A stretch of 64,000 nucleotides of DNA from JBEKCP01 sp049509515 (GCA_049509515.1 JBEKZV010000020.1:22748-86747), one strand, 5' to 3'; numbered from the stretch's first letter, positions 53,870-62,068 are shown. The notes: generated from the letters alone by a model not told the origin. Translations and numbers: made by a program.

Positions 53870-55099
53870 ATGGGAAGGCGTGTTTTGACCTGTTTGATGC
53901 TGCTGGGGCTGTGCGGGTGGTTTGTCCCGCCGGTGGCCCGGCTGGTGTGGGGCGGAGAGGGCTCCGATGCAAAGAAGCCCGCAAAGAAAGCGGAGGTGAA
54001 GAAGGCCCCTGCGGCCAAGCATGGGCCCGCAAAACAACATCCGGGCCCGGGTAAAGCCCAGGCCCAGCATGGTCCGGCCGGCCATCAGTGGCAGCAAGGC
54101 CATGCCTGGGGTGGCTCCCACATGGCGGCTCACGGCCAGAAGGCCCACCGCGGCCACGGCCTCGCCTACCAGGGCGGCCAACACCGCCATGGGCACATGG
54201 CCGCTGGCGGCCATCGCGGTTGCCCGTGGGGCAAGCATGCCCAGCACGGCCGGCATGGCAAGTTCGGCCATGCCAAGCACGGTAAGTTCGGCCATGCCAA
54301 GCACGGCAAGTTCGGACAGGCCAAGCACGGCAAATTCGGCCATGCCAAGCACGGTAAGTTCGGCCATGCCAAGCACGGCAAGTTCGGACACGGCCAGCAC
54401 GGCAAGTTCGGACACGGCCAGCACGGCAAGTTCGGCCATGCCAAGCACGGCAAGTTCGGACACGGCCAGCACGGCAAGTTCGGACACGGCCAGCACGGCA
54501 AGTTCGGACACGGCCAGCACGGCAAGTTCGGCCACGCCAACCACGGCAAAGCCGGACACGGCAAGCACGGGAAGTTCGGACAGGCCAAGCACGGCAAAGC
54601 CGGACAGGCCAAGCACGGCAAGTTCGCTCCGCACAAGGGTCCTGGGGCTGGCGCGCGGGGCTGGGGCATGCCCGGCAGGCCGGGAATGCCTCCCATGTTT
54701 GGCGGCCACGGAATGCCGCCCGGGCCAGGTAAGCCCGGGATGCACGCCGGGCCTGGCGCAGGGCCCGGCTGGGGAGCTCGCCCCTTCGGTGGCCCGGGTG
54801 GTCATCCGCCCGTCGGCCAGCCTGGCAAGCCCGGACAGGGACCCCCGCACGGTGGGATGGCCATGGGGCTTGGTGGCCCGCTGGGGCTGAACCTGACCGA
54901 CGCCCAGAAGGCCAAGGTCGCCGAGTTGCGGAAGGAGTTCGAGGCCAAGTTCGCCAGCATTCTGACCCCCGAACAGAAGGAGAAGGTCAGCAAGGCCCGC
55001 CAGGCGATGCAAAATCGCCGGCCGGAAGGGAAGCCGGCGGCGAAGCCGCCAAAGAAGGCGGACGTGAAGCCGCCGAAGAAGCCGGAGGTGAAGTCGTAA
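53870..55099 (+). CDS. Exported histidine-rich repeat protein with LTxxQ-like tail
   Basis: 409 residues; AGGAGG precedes the ATG. A signal peptide is followed by a His/Gly/Lys-rich region containing sixteen 8-residue repeats of the type HGKFGHAK (residues 129-256), then a Gly/Pro/Met-rich stretch. Near the C-terminus, LTDAQKAKVAELRKEFEAKF and LTPEQKEKV resemble the LTxxQ pairs of Spy/CpxP-like periplasmic proteins. The His content suggests metal binding. The last 25 residues have PPKK repeats. No known homologue is claimed for the whole protein. Confidence 0.8.
   Translation: MGRRVLTCLMLLGLCGWFVPPVARLVWGGEGSDAKKPAKKAEVKKAPAAKHGPAKQHPGPGKAQAQHGPAGHQWQQGHAWGGSHMAAHGQKAHRGHGLAYQGGQHRHGHMAAGGHRGCPWGKHAQHGRHGKFGHAKHGKFGHAKHGKFGQAKHGKFGHAKHGKFGHAKHGKFGHGQHGKFGHGQHGKFGHAKHGKFGHGQHGKFGHGQHGKFGHGQHGKFGHANHGKAGHGKHGKFGQAKHGKAGQAKHGKFAPHKGPGAGARGWGMPGRPGMPPMFGGHGMPPGPGKPGMHAGPGAGPGWGARPFGGPGGHPPVGQPGKPGQGPPHGGMAMGLGGPLGLNLTDAQKAKVAELRKEFEAKFASILTPEQKEKVSKARQAMQNRRPEGKPAAKPPKKADVKPPKKPEVKS
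54254..54637 (+). repeat. 24-bp tandem repeat array coding for HGKFGHAK units
   Basis: Sixteen adjacent 24-base units (384 bases) with the sense strand CA(C/T)GGCAAGTTCGG, which code for 8-residue repeats. Variants in positions 6-8 (HAK, HGQ, QAK, HAN) group in blocks, indicating local duplications of several units by slippage or unequal crossing over. Confidence 0.9.
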
Positions 55100-55133
55100 A
55101 GGAAGCAGCGTGGCTGGCCGGCCCGGCTGGCCC

Positions 55134-55144
55134 GTGTGTACAAT
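55134..55144 (+). promoter_or_regulatory. Possible promoter, copy 1
   Basis: GTGTGTACAAT lies about 130 bases upstream of the small exported gene, and is preceded by the GGCTGGCCGGCCCGGCTGGCC motif. The same element (55879-55889) is found before the paralogous gene. TACAAT is a plausible -10 hexamer. A -35 is not clear. The first copy also follows the histidine-rich gene stop. Confidence 0.4.
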
Positions 55145-55274
55145 GATCACGCGCGACCCCGGCGAAACCTCTGGGAATCGCCGGGGTTGCATGTGTAAGC
55201 CGTGCCTGCCGCGGCGAGCCGGAGCGGTTCCGGCCGCCGGGCGGCACAACAACCCCAACCAGGGAGTGAGAACG

Positions 55275-55622
55275 ATGGTTAAGATTTTGTCGCGAGGATT
55301 GGTCTTCGCGGTGGCAGGCCTGCTGATGGCCAGCATCGCAGCGGCCCAAGACGCGCCCAAGGAGAAGAAGAAGCGCGACCCCGAGGCGTTCTTCAAGGCC
55401 CTCGGCGCCAAGGACGTGGACGGCAAGCTCGTGTTGGCGAAGGAGGACTTCGACAAGAGCACCTTTGCGACGAAGGCCGGCACGGAGAAGGCTGCCAACT
55501 TCTGGAAGAGGATTGCCGGGTCGGCGGACGCCAAGACGGTGGACTTCGACACGTTCAAGAAGAACATGCCGCAGCGCGGCAAGCGGGGCGGCGGTGGTGG
55601 CGGCGGCGGTGGCAGCACCTGA
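55275..55622 (+). CDS. Small exported protein with EF-hand-like segment
   Basis: 115 residues from the ATG at 55275. A signal peptide ends AAAQ. The mature region contains FFKALGAKDVDGKLVLAKEDF, similar in spacing to an EF-hand loop, although it is not a complete match. The C-terminus is nine glycines with Ser and Thr. The neighbouring gene at 56039 has similar organisation. It lies between a duplicated upstream element and a strong terminator and is therefore an independent transcription unit. Confidence 0.75.
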   Translation: MVKILSRGLVFAVAGLLMASIAAAQDAPKEKKKRDPEAFFKALGAKDVDGKLVLAKEDFDKSTFATKAGTEKAANFWKRIAGSADAKTVDFDTFKKNMPQRGKRGGGGGGGGGST

Positions 55623-55676
55623 TCGCCAGCCGCAGGATGAGCCGGGGACTGGCCCCGGGACGAGTTTGTGCAAGGA

Positions 55677-55705
55677 CCGCCCGCGCCGCCGCGGGCGGTT
55701 TTTTT
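55677..55705 (+). terminator. Rho-independent terminator, copy 1
   Basis: CCGCCCGCG (55677-55685) and CGCGGGCGG (55690-55698) form a perfect 9-base stem with loop CCGC, followed by seven T. It ends the transcript of the small exported gene. Confidence 0.92.
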
Positions 55706-55769
55706 GCGCGCCGCCTTGGGTAGCGTCCGGCTTCTAACCAACTAACAGGGGGGGGCGACAAGGCCCGTC

Positions 55770-55880
55770 AGGACCGGCAGAAACGCCGGCCGGATGGGAT
55801 GCCCGGAGGCGAACCCGCCAAAGAAGATGAAGGGGAAACCGGAGAAGAAGCAGGGTGGCTGGCGGGCCGGGCCGGCCCGT
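55770..55880 (+). pseudogene. Duplicated 3' end of the histidine-rich gene
   Basis: The translated frame EANPPKKMKGKPEKKQGGW and the DNA around 55800-55890 resemble the end of the histidine-rich gene (AKPPKKADVKPPKK) and its downstream element at 55060-55145. The copy has no start and no repeats. It is the left part of the duplication that also made the second small gene. The 55623-56038 gap contains this, the terminator, and the promoter-like copy. Confidence 0.55.
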
Positions 55881-55889
55881 GTGTACAAT
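55879..55889 (+). promoter_or_regulatory. Possible promoter, copy 2
   Basis: GTGTGTACAAT precedes the second small gene by about 150 bases and repeats the element at 55134-55144, including the GC-rich upstream stretch. It supports duplication of a complete transcription unit. Confidence 0.4.
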
Positions 55890-56038
55890 AATCGAGCACA
55901 TCCCCGCGAAACCAGTTGGAATTCCGCGGAACTTGCGTGCCCACCCGGGGTTCGATACAGTAGCCGTTGCTGCCGACATCTTCCGGCACGTGCCGGGAGC
56001 GGCAGAATACATCCACTAATTTTGCTAGGAGGGGATCA

Positions 56039-56395
56039 ATGAGACTCTGGACGATGGTGGCGAGCCTGGTTATTGCAGGCGTGTTGACGAGCAGCGTGTT
56101 TGCCCAGGAGGGCAAGAAGAAGGGGCGCGGGATGCCGAGCTGGAAGGATCTGGTCGGCGACAAGACCACGCTCGACAAGGCGACGTTCGTGGCGGCCGTC
56201 ACTAAGAACGCGCCGGCCGACAAGCAGGACAAGGCGAAGAGCTACGCCGGGCGGAGGTGGGATGCGTTGGCGGTGGCCGCCGGCGCCGACAAGGAGAAGA
56301 CGGCCGATTTCGTCTTCAAGTCGGAAGACGATTTCAAGGCTGCCCAGGCCAAGGTCAGGGAGAGCTACAAGGGCAAGAAGAAGAAGTCCGAGTAG
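56039..56395 (+). CDS. Small exported protein, paralogue of the preceding gene
   Basis: 118 residues from the ATG at 56039; TAGGAGGGGATCA gives a strong ribosome site. A signal peptide (SLVIAGVLTSSVFAQ) precedes a Lys-rich helical domain that contains KSYAGRRWDALAVAAGADKEKTADFVFKSEDDF. The pattern of an FxxALxxxAGADKEKT-type core parallels RIAGSADAKTVDFDTF in the first small gene. The function is unknown. The transcript ends at a nearly identical terminator. Confidence 0.75.
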   Translation: MRLWTMVASLVIAGVLTSSVFAQEGKKKGRGMPSWKDLVGDKTTLDKATFVAAVTKNAPADKQDKAKSYAGRRWDALAVAAGADKEKTADFVFKSEDDFKAAQAKVRESYKGKKKKSE

Positions 56396-56437
56396 GACTG
56401 AGCCGGGGCCTGTCCCCGGGACAAGTTTGTGCAAGAG

Positions 56438-56465
56438 CCGCCCGCGACCGCGCGGGCGGTTTTTT
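56438..56465 (+). terminator. Rho-independent terminator, copy 2
   Basis: The stem CCGCCCGCG (56438-56446) and CGCGGGCGG (56451-56459), with loop ACCG and six T, duplicates the terminator at 55677. It also stands at the left boundary of the phage-like block. Confidence 0.92.
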
Positions 56466-56539
56466 GCGCGCCCGCCAGGACGCGCCCGCGCTCACGGGCC
56501 ATGCGATTCCCCTGGAACTCCCCTGAATCGACTTGCTGC

Positions 56540-56725
56540 TCAAGGCGTCGTAATCAGGTTCGTCTTGCAGGGTTTGGCGGGAATCGAATGCCGACTGCAT
56601 AGGTCCAAGAATGGCTTGAGAACGAGTTCTGCGGCGACGCTCTCCGGCAGCCGCCGGGAACCACCGTCAAAGACGAGCGGCTGGCCCATCGAAAGATGCC
56701 GGTATACCCGCTTCATCCGCTCCAT
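56540..56725 (-). CDS. Small unknown protein at end of phage-like block
   Basis: 61 residues from the ATG at 56725: MERMKRVYRHLSMGQPLVFDGG, then RLPESVAAELVLKPFLDLCSRHSIPAKPCKTNL. The frame is open further upstream, across the DUF523 stop, without a better start, so it may be the tail of a longer broken gene. Three basic/hydrophobic helices are possible. The function is unknown. It is the last gene of the leftward block. Confidence 0.4.
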   Translation of the reverse strand: MERMKRVYRHLSMGQPLVFDGGSRRLPESVAAELVLKPFLDLCSRHSIPAKPCKTNLITTP

Positions 56726-56811
56726 GACGGGCGGCAGATCGCCCTGCTTGCGTCGCGTATCAAGAGGCCCTGCTTGTCGGGCATCGAGCGTTCCCCGGTC
56801 AACAGACAGTC

Positions 56812-57270
56812 CTACCCGATGCGAACCACCTTGATGCCGCCGCGGGCGAGAACTTCCCCCGCCACGCCCTGCCGGTCGCACGAGGGGCTCCCGCCCTTGA
56901 GATACGCCCGCCTGGCGCCGACGATCTCGGCGATCTCCAAGGCGTACCGTGCCCCGTTGACGTGGAAGTGGCTCACGTCTTCGCCCGTTTCTGGGGCAAT
57001 GATCGGCAGCCCCCCGTCGAGCACCTGAGCGCCCGTGCCGTGGAGCGTCTCGCTCGTTCTCGGTGTCGGCATACCGCCGAGTTGTTCGGGGCAGATCGGC
57101 ACGAGAACGTATCGTTGTTGCAGCCGGCGGAGAAGTTCTCCTCGCTTCTTTGGCCTGCGCCCGTGCCAACGGCATGGAATGCCGAGCAGACACGCGCTGA
57201 CCAGAACTGGTTCGGCACGTTTGCCGCCATCGAAGAGGCAGCCTTGCCGTTGACCTGACTCACGGGCCAT
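56812..57270 (-). CDS. DUF523 protein (TudS-type thiouracil desulfurase family)
   Basis: 152 residues from the ATG at 57270, which overlaps the preceding gene by 11 bases. Family motifs are intact: VSACLLGIPCRWHG, then PICPEQLGGMPTPR, and LKGGSPSCDRQG. Cys27, Cys33, Cys60 and Cys131 are candidates for the iron-sulfur centre of TudS enzymes, which remove sulfur from thiolated pyrimidines. It lies directly after a PAPS-reductase-like PP-loop gene, so its substrate may be a thiolated nucleotide produced by the same cassette. This is inference. Confidence 0.85.
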   Translation of the reverse strand: MARESGQRQGCLFDGGKRAEPVLVSACLLGIPCRWHGRRPKKRGELLRRLQQRYVLVPICPEQLGGMPTPRTSETLHGTGAQVLDGGLPIIAPETGEDVSHFHVNGARYALEIAEIVGARRAYLKGGSPSCDRQGVAGEVLARGGIKVVRIG

Positions 57271-58435
57271 GCGATTCCCCTTCCACAATGACCCTGCGCC
57301 AAAACCGATGTCGCCATCCAATGCAAAATGTCAGCCGCAAACAACGACCGCACTGCACACAGCCGTCGATTCGCAGGGTCTTGCTCTGCCGGTCGAAATG
57401 CCGGCATCGAAAACACTCGACCACGCAGAAACCACAGTCAAGACAGTTGAGCATTCGCTTAATCAGCGCGTCAGCCTTCTTCTCATCCAAGTTCCAGAAC
57501 CGGATCTCCGTTCCCTTGATGCTCCATTTTCCCCTGACCGGCTGCAAGTGCTTGGTGTTGATCCAACTCGCTTCACGAATCCGATAGACCAGGGACCCTG
57601 ACCGGCCACGGCGTTTGACGGCACCTACGACGTTCTGCGCCTTGATGCGGTTCCAATGCACAAAACCATGTCGGTCTAGCTTCTCCTCCTTTGTCCTATG
57701 TTCGGGCAGGAGGGGGGCCTTTTCAAGAAGGCCGCTGTCGAACAGCATGTGCTCGATTTGGCCGTAGTAACGGGCGCAGACCTCCGGGAAGTGCCGGCTG
57801 CTATACCCTTGTCGCCGGGCGTCGGACGTGTAGCAGCAAATGCAATAGGTACGCCCCATGTGCTCGTAGATGGGGTTTAGAGGAAGGCCGTATCGGGTTC
57901 GGACGACCTCGATGATCTCATCCTTGGTAAAGGAGAGCACCGGATTGAAGGTGGGCAGGCCGAGTCGTTTATAAAGCTCCAGGCGGGTGTGGAATTTGTG
58001 GCTGTACTCGCTCCCCGACATTCCGCGGAACATACCTCCGTCCCGCGGACTCCGCGCTCCTTGGACTTGCAACCATTCCAGGATACCCGTTCCGACCAAC
58101 ATCGGAACGCACCAGGGGTCTTTGCGCGTGAGGAAGCTAATCCCCCGTTCCATCAGGTCGAAATACCCCAGGAACGGGTTGACAACCGACACGACGAAGC
58201 CGCGGTCCTTCAATTCCTCCAGGTACTCGAGGTTGCTGGAGAATTCAAGACCGTGGTGCGAATACAGGCACATCGGCCTCTCGGGCTCCAGGGCCTCATA
58301 GAGCATCGCGGTCATGGCGAGGCTGTCTTTGCCAGTTGAAAACGCGACGAACCGATGCCTGCCCTCCAGTCGCGGCCAAAGAGCACGCAAGTATTGAACG
58401 GTCTCGTGAACCTTCGCGGCTAATGGCTTTTGCAC
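57260..58435 (-). CDS. PAPS-reductase-like PP-loop protein with ferredoxin-like C-terminus
   Basis: 391 residues from the GTG at 58435, which overlaps the ParB gene end by 16 bases. The PP-loop SxGKDS (residues 33-38, FSTGKDSLAM) marks an ATP-pyrophosphatase of the PAPS-reductase/DndC group. The tail has CLDCGFCVVEC (Cys331, 334, 337, 341) and CVQCGRCLRLTFC (359, 362, 365, 371), which could hold two 4Fe-4S centres. It may activate a substrate for sulfur insertion or reduction. It overlaps the DUF523 gene as well. Confidence 0.88.
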   Translation of the reverse strand: MQKPLAAKVHETVQYLRALWPRLEGRHRFVAFSTGKDSLAMTAMLYEALEPERPMCLYSHHGLEFSSNLEYLEELKDRGFVVSVVNPFLGYFDLMERGISFLTRKDPWCVPMLVGTGILEWLQVQGARSPRDGGMFRGMSGSEYSHKFHTRLELYKRLGLPTFNPVLSFTKDEIIEVVRTRYGLPLNPIYEHMGRTYCICCYTSDARRQGYSSRHFPEVCARYYGQIEHMLFDSGLLEKAPLLPEHRTKEEKLDRHGFVHWNRIKAQNVVGAVKRRGRSGSLVYRIREASWINTKHLQPVRGKWSIKGTEIRFWNLDEKKADALIKRMLNCLDCGFCVVECFRCRHFDRQSKTLRIDGCVQCGRCLRLTFCIGWRHRFWRRVIVEGESHGP

Positions 58436-59052
58436 GGCGACATCCCCAGCAGCGATATCAGAACGAGGCCCGCCAAACGCGCCGCGTCTTTCTCGACAAT
58501 TGTCTGTTCTTTCGCGCGTTGGCGAATGGCGTCGCGCACGCTCTGCTTCATCTCGATAGGCACCTTGACTGGCAAGAACACATGGGTCGCGTCCTGACGA
58601 GACCCTTCGAGGTCCTCCTTGAATTGATCCCAATTGAAGTCTTCTTCTGGCTTGAGGATTGCATCGAGTTCGGCCTCGCTGAACCCGAGCGAACGCAGGT
58701 CGATTTCTTCTTCGGGCAGTTCTTTCAGTATCTCCCCCAAGACATCATAGTCCCAGTCGGCGATGTCCGCTTTCTTGTTGTCTGCGACGGCGAATGCTTC
58801 TCGCTGGGCGCTGGTCAGCGAGAGTTGAATAGCGGGTACGGTCGTCAGTCCCAATCGTTTCGCAGCCTTCCAGCGCACATGCCCTGCAACAATCGTCATG
58901 TGCTGGTCATAAAGGATAGGGACGTTGAAACCGAACGTCTGAATGCTCTTGGCCACGGCATCGACGGCATTGTCGTTGATGCGCGGGTTCTTGTCCCACG
59001 GTCTTAGCTCGTCGATCGCAACTTGGCGGATTTCCACGCGGCACCCCCCCAT
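58420..59052 (-). CDS. ParB-like nuclease-domain protein
   Basis: 210 residues. The N-terminal ParB/sulfiredoxin fold has DELRPWDKNPRINDNAVDAVAKSI, then VPILYDQHMTIVAGHVRWKAAKRLGL, with the GHxRxxAA motif of phage-type members. The remaining part is helical with SEAELDAIL. ParB-like domains in mobile elements often act in DNA binding, nicking or CTP-dependent clamp formation. Its 3' end overlaps the PAPS-reductase-like gene. A GTG at 59040 is an alternative start after a run of G. Confidence 0.9.
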   Translation of the reverse strand: MGGCRVEIRQVAIDELRPWDKNPRINDNAVDAVAKSIQTFGFNVPILYDQHMTIVAGHVRWKAAKRLGLTTVPAIQLSLTSAQREAFAVADNKKADIADWDYDVLGEILKELPEEEIDLRSLGFSEAELDAILKPEEDFNWDQFKEDLEGSRQDATHVFLPVKVPIEMKQSVRDAIRQRAKEQTIVEKDAARLAGLVLISLLGMSPCKSH

Positions 59053-59100
59053 TAAGGCTAATCCTATGGGCTACAATGGCGTTCGTTCCTTACGGATTCC

Positions 59101-60312
59101 TCAAAGCACGCAATTGCATCGTCCGATGCTTCCCTGCAAGTCAAGCGACGCGAACATCGACTCGTCTTCCAAGCACAGGCCGATCTCCAGATCGGGGCGC
59201 TGGCGACGGACAGACTCGATCAGGTATCGGTAAACCTCTTCCCGGGTGGAACGACTGAAGCGAAGCCGCCCGTCGTCCGGCCTGGTTGGGCCGAGGTCAG
59301 GAGGCCGGCCCTCACCCCGGGCACCATGTCCCGTGGTCCCTCTCCCGAAATGGGAGAGGGGAGTCCCCCTGAGTAGGGTTGATATGGCATTCTGTTTGCC
59401 AAGCTTGAGTTCCATGAGCCGCTGGGCTTGCGGGTAGGAGCAGATGCACCCGAGCGTGATCCGCGACAGGGGGACTGAACCGAGCAGCGTCACCATCAAT
59501 CGCCTGTAGATCTCCCGCCAATCGGCCACCGGGATGATCGGCATGACGACGGCTCGCAGCGGATAGCCGACCTGTGCGCATCGCCGCATGGCCTCGATTC
59601 GGGCCGTGACATCCGGCGTGTTTCGCTCGTAATGGCGTGCGACTTCCGAAGCGTTGACCGTCCATGAGAGGATCGTCCGGCCGCGGGAATCGAGGTCCAG
59701 CAGGTTCTCGACATCGGCGCTCTTCGTCAGGATAACCATTCGCGCATACGGATGCCGGGCGAAAAAGGGGACCATCGTCCGCGCGTACCCGCTCAATGGT
59801 TCCAAGGCGAGCCCATCTTGAAGTTTGCCGAGATAGAAGGCGGTGGGGCGGGCGAGCCGGGTGGCGGTTCGATCCACTTCCGCAAGGATTTCCTCCAGGT
59901 TGAGGAATATCTTCACGGTCGGCGAGAACCAGACTCCCGAAGTGCCAGCCAGGTAGCAGTAGTGGCAACCGTAGGGGCAGAACCCGTAGGGCGAGAAATG
60001 CCAGTAGTTCGGGCAGGCGTTGCCTCCCTCAGCGCTGAAGCGCACCGCACTGCGGTGCTCGCCCAGAACGAGCGTCCGCTTGCCGCGATCGTGCAACCGC
60101 AACGGGTCACTTTCGCCCAGATCGACTCGATTATGCGGGGTGCCGAAGGCTTCGACGACTTCTGCGTCTGGGTAAGCCTCACAAACCTTCCCGGCCAATC
60201 GCCGCTGGCCCTCCGTGCGATTGCTCCCCTTCGCCAGCACGATCCTGGACGGCCGGAAAAGTGGCGCAGGCCGCGGTAGATAGTCTTCCAGGGGCTCGTC
60301 AACCGCATCCAT
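59101..60312 (-). CDS. SPL-family radical SAM protein
   Basis: 403 residues from the ATG at 60312. The cluster motif FCPYGCHYC (Cys112, 116, 119; CX3CX2C) follows WHFSPYG. A TIM-barrel region contains YLGKLQDGLALEPLSGY, VILTKSADVENLLDLD and SWTVNASEVARHYERNTP, all typical of spore-photoproduct-lyase relatives. Residues about 315-345 contain an in-frame dispersed repeat (GTTGHGARGEGRPP). The C-terminus ends GRCNCVL. It may repair or modify DNA bases. It lies 48 bases before the ParB gene. Confidence 0.88.
   Translation of the reverse strand: MDAVDEPLEDYLPRPAPLFRPSRIVLAKGSNRTEGQRRLAGKVCEAYPDAEVVEAFGTPHNRVDLGESDPLRLHDRGKRTLVLGEHRSAVRFSAEGGNACPNYWHFSPYGFCPYGCHYCYLAGTSGVWFSPTVKIFLNLEEILAEVDRTATRLARPTAFYLGKLQDGLALEPLSGYARTMVPFFARHPYARMVILTKSADVENLLDLDSRGRTILSWTVNASEVARHYERNTPDVTARIEAMRRCAQVGYPLRAVVMPIIPVADWREIYRRLMVTLLGSVPLSRITLGCICSYPQAQRLMELKLGKQNAISTLLRGTPLSHFGRGTTGHGARGEGRPPDLGPTRPDDGRLRFSRSTREEVYRYLIESVRRQRPDLEIGLCLEDESMFASLDLQGSIGRCNCVL
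59290..59375. repeat. Dispersed repeat inside the radical SAM gene
   Basis: CCCTCTCCC (59338-59346) and GGGAGAGGG (59352-59360) form a hairpin with loop GAAAT, next to CTCACCCCGGGCACC. It has the same phrase pattern as the repeat at 46240-46369, and the frame of the gene is kept. Confidence 0.8.
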
Positions 60313-60445
60313 CAGCCGATCCCGTTTCTTGGCGCACCGCGCAGCCCGGCCAGTATCGGTACAGACGTATACTATAACAGTCGGCGGCGGTTTGTGCAAG
60401 TGGGCTTATTCGCGGGCTTATTCGCGCCAGATCAAGACAGCGCCG

Positions 60446-62068
60446 TCAGTCGATCGGCAAGCGGTTGCCCAAGCCGTCGCGGTGGTTGCGGCCGGCCAGG
60501 AGTTCCGCGGCCAGGCGGAGGGCCATTTCCAGGGCGTCGGGGCCGTCGTCGTGATCGGCCGCCGGGAACTGCCGCAACTGCTCCACCAGCAGGGCCGTGC
60601 CCGGACTGCCCGCCTTGAACCGCAGCCGGTGCGTCGCCAGATAGGGTCCCAGCCGGCGGATGCGGACTTGCTTGTTGGTGCGGTTCTCCAGGGGCCAGGG
60701 CCGCGGGCCCAACATGCCTTGGCGGCGGAACTCCGTCTCGAACTGGCCGGCCAGCAGGTCCTGGAACTGGTTGGCCTCGACGCCGAACACGTCGGGCTGG
60801 AAGCGGCGGTAGAGTTCCACGCCGTCGGCCACGATCTGGGGCGTGGGCCGCCGGGCCAGGTCGGCCTCGAGGTAGATCGTCCCCTGCCGGTCGACACCCA
60901 GCATGACCAGGGCCGAGTAGTCGCCCCGCCGGGCGTCGGCCCCTTTGCTCGGGTCCAAGGCCATGGTCTTGACCACCAGGCCGGCGGGCCAGGCCTCGAA
61001 CTGGCCGCAGGCGTCGAAGTAGGCTTCGGGCCATTCGCACAGCTCGGGGTTGAGCGGCGAGTTCTGCTTCTCCCGCTCGAAGGCCGCCCGGCCGCCTTCT
61101 GCCCGCATGCACATCAGCCCATACAGGTCCTCTTCCTCCGGCCAGAGGAGGATGGCCCCGGCGTCCATGTCTTGGCGATTCCGGTCATAAAACGCGCGGG
61201 CGGCGTCGCGGTAGCCGGGATTGGCCAGGTCCGTATAGAGGGCCTCCCACTGGTGCCAGAGGGTCATGTTCTCCGGCCAGCGCTGGATGGCCTGAAAGAC
61301 CCGCGAGGTCCAGCCGGGCTGGTGGTTGAGTTCCATGGCCAGGGCCTCGCCGTGCAGGGCGGTGGCGAGGCTGAGCACTTGGGTGCGGCGCGTGCCGGCC
61401 TTCATCAGCGTGCCATGGAACCACGAGCGGGAGTGGTCGCGCTGCAGGGCGGAGAGGATGTGGCCGTCGTTCTGGAGGTCGTCGCAGATGATGAGGGTCG
61501 GGCGGTGCTCGCGGCGGCGGCGGCCGCGGAGCCGCTGCCCGGTGCCGAAGGCCTCGATGGTCGCGCCGTTGCGGAGGACGACGGCGCCGGAGCGCCACAC
61601 GGGTCCGCGGCCGGCCGCCTCGGGATAATCGTCGGCCAGCCGCGGGTTGTCCAGCAGCTCGGCCTTGAGGTTCTCCAGGTGGGCGCATGCCTGGTGGCGG
61701 GTGTCGGAAACGATCCAGATGTACGGTTCCCAGTTTTCCAGGGCGGCGCGGAGCGGGAAGGCCAGCGTGCCCAGGGTCGATTTGGCGCTGCCGCGGGGCG
61801 CCAGGACGTTGAGCTTCATGCCGCGGAGCACGCGCATCATGTCCAGCCGCCTGGCCAGCCAAGTGTGCATGCGGGAGGGCGGTTGCCGGAAGTGCCGCGG
61901 CAGGTATTTCCGGCCCCAGGACAGAAGGTCGAGCCGCTCGCGGCTGGCGGCCTGCCGCCGCGCCCGGCCGTGGCACTGGGCATACTCGTTGTGCAGGATC
62001 CCCACGATCCTGGTCACCTGCTCGCGCGACAACCCGCTGTCGGCCATGAGGTCGCGCGGGCTAACCAT
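60446..62068 (-). CDS. Phage terminase large subunit
   Basis: 540 residues. ATPase motifs: Walker A-type LAPRGSAKST (residues 89-98) and Walker B LIICDDLQND (about 190). The nuclease domain has MALDPSKG and YSALVMLGVD, then a conserved Asp near FGVEAN and DDGPDALEMAL. It is the packaging motor that translocates and cuts DNA. Full length for the family. It overlaps the terminase small-subunit gene by 8 bases. No portal, capsid or tail gene is present in this window. Confidence 0.93.
   Translation of the reverse strand: MVSPRDLMADSGLSREQVTRIVGILHNEYAQCHGRARRQAASRERLDLLSWGRKYLPRHFRQPPSRMHTWLARRLDMMRVLRGMKLNVLAPRGSAKSTLGTLAFPLRAALENWEPYIWIVSDTRHQACAHLENLKAELLDNPRLADDYPEAAGRGPVWRSGAVVLRNGATIEAFGTGQRLRGRRRREHRPTLIICDDLQNDGHILSALQRDHSRSWFHGTLMKAGTRRTQVLSLATALHGEALAMELNHQPGWTSRVFQAIQRWPENMTLWHQWEALYTDLANPGYRDAARAFYDRNRQDMDAGAILLWPEEEDLYGLMCMRAEGGRAAFEREKQNSPLNPELCEWPEAYFDACGQFEAWPAGLVVKTMALDPSKGADARRGDYSALVMLGVDRQGTIYLEADLARRPTPQIVADGVELYRRFQPDVFGVEANQFQDLLAGQFETEFRRQGMLGPRPWPLENRTNKQVRIRRLGPYLATHRLRFKAGSPGTALLVEQLRQFPAADHDDGPDALEMALRLAAELLAGRNHRDGLGNRLPID

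Noticed and set aside
54254..54637. CRISPR array suggested by 24-base repeats
   Set aside because: The units are directly adjacent without spacers and code for an in-frame peptide repeat.
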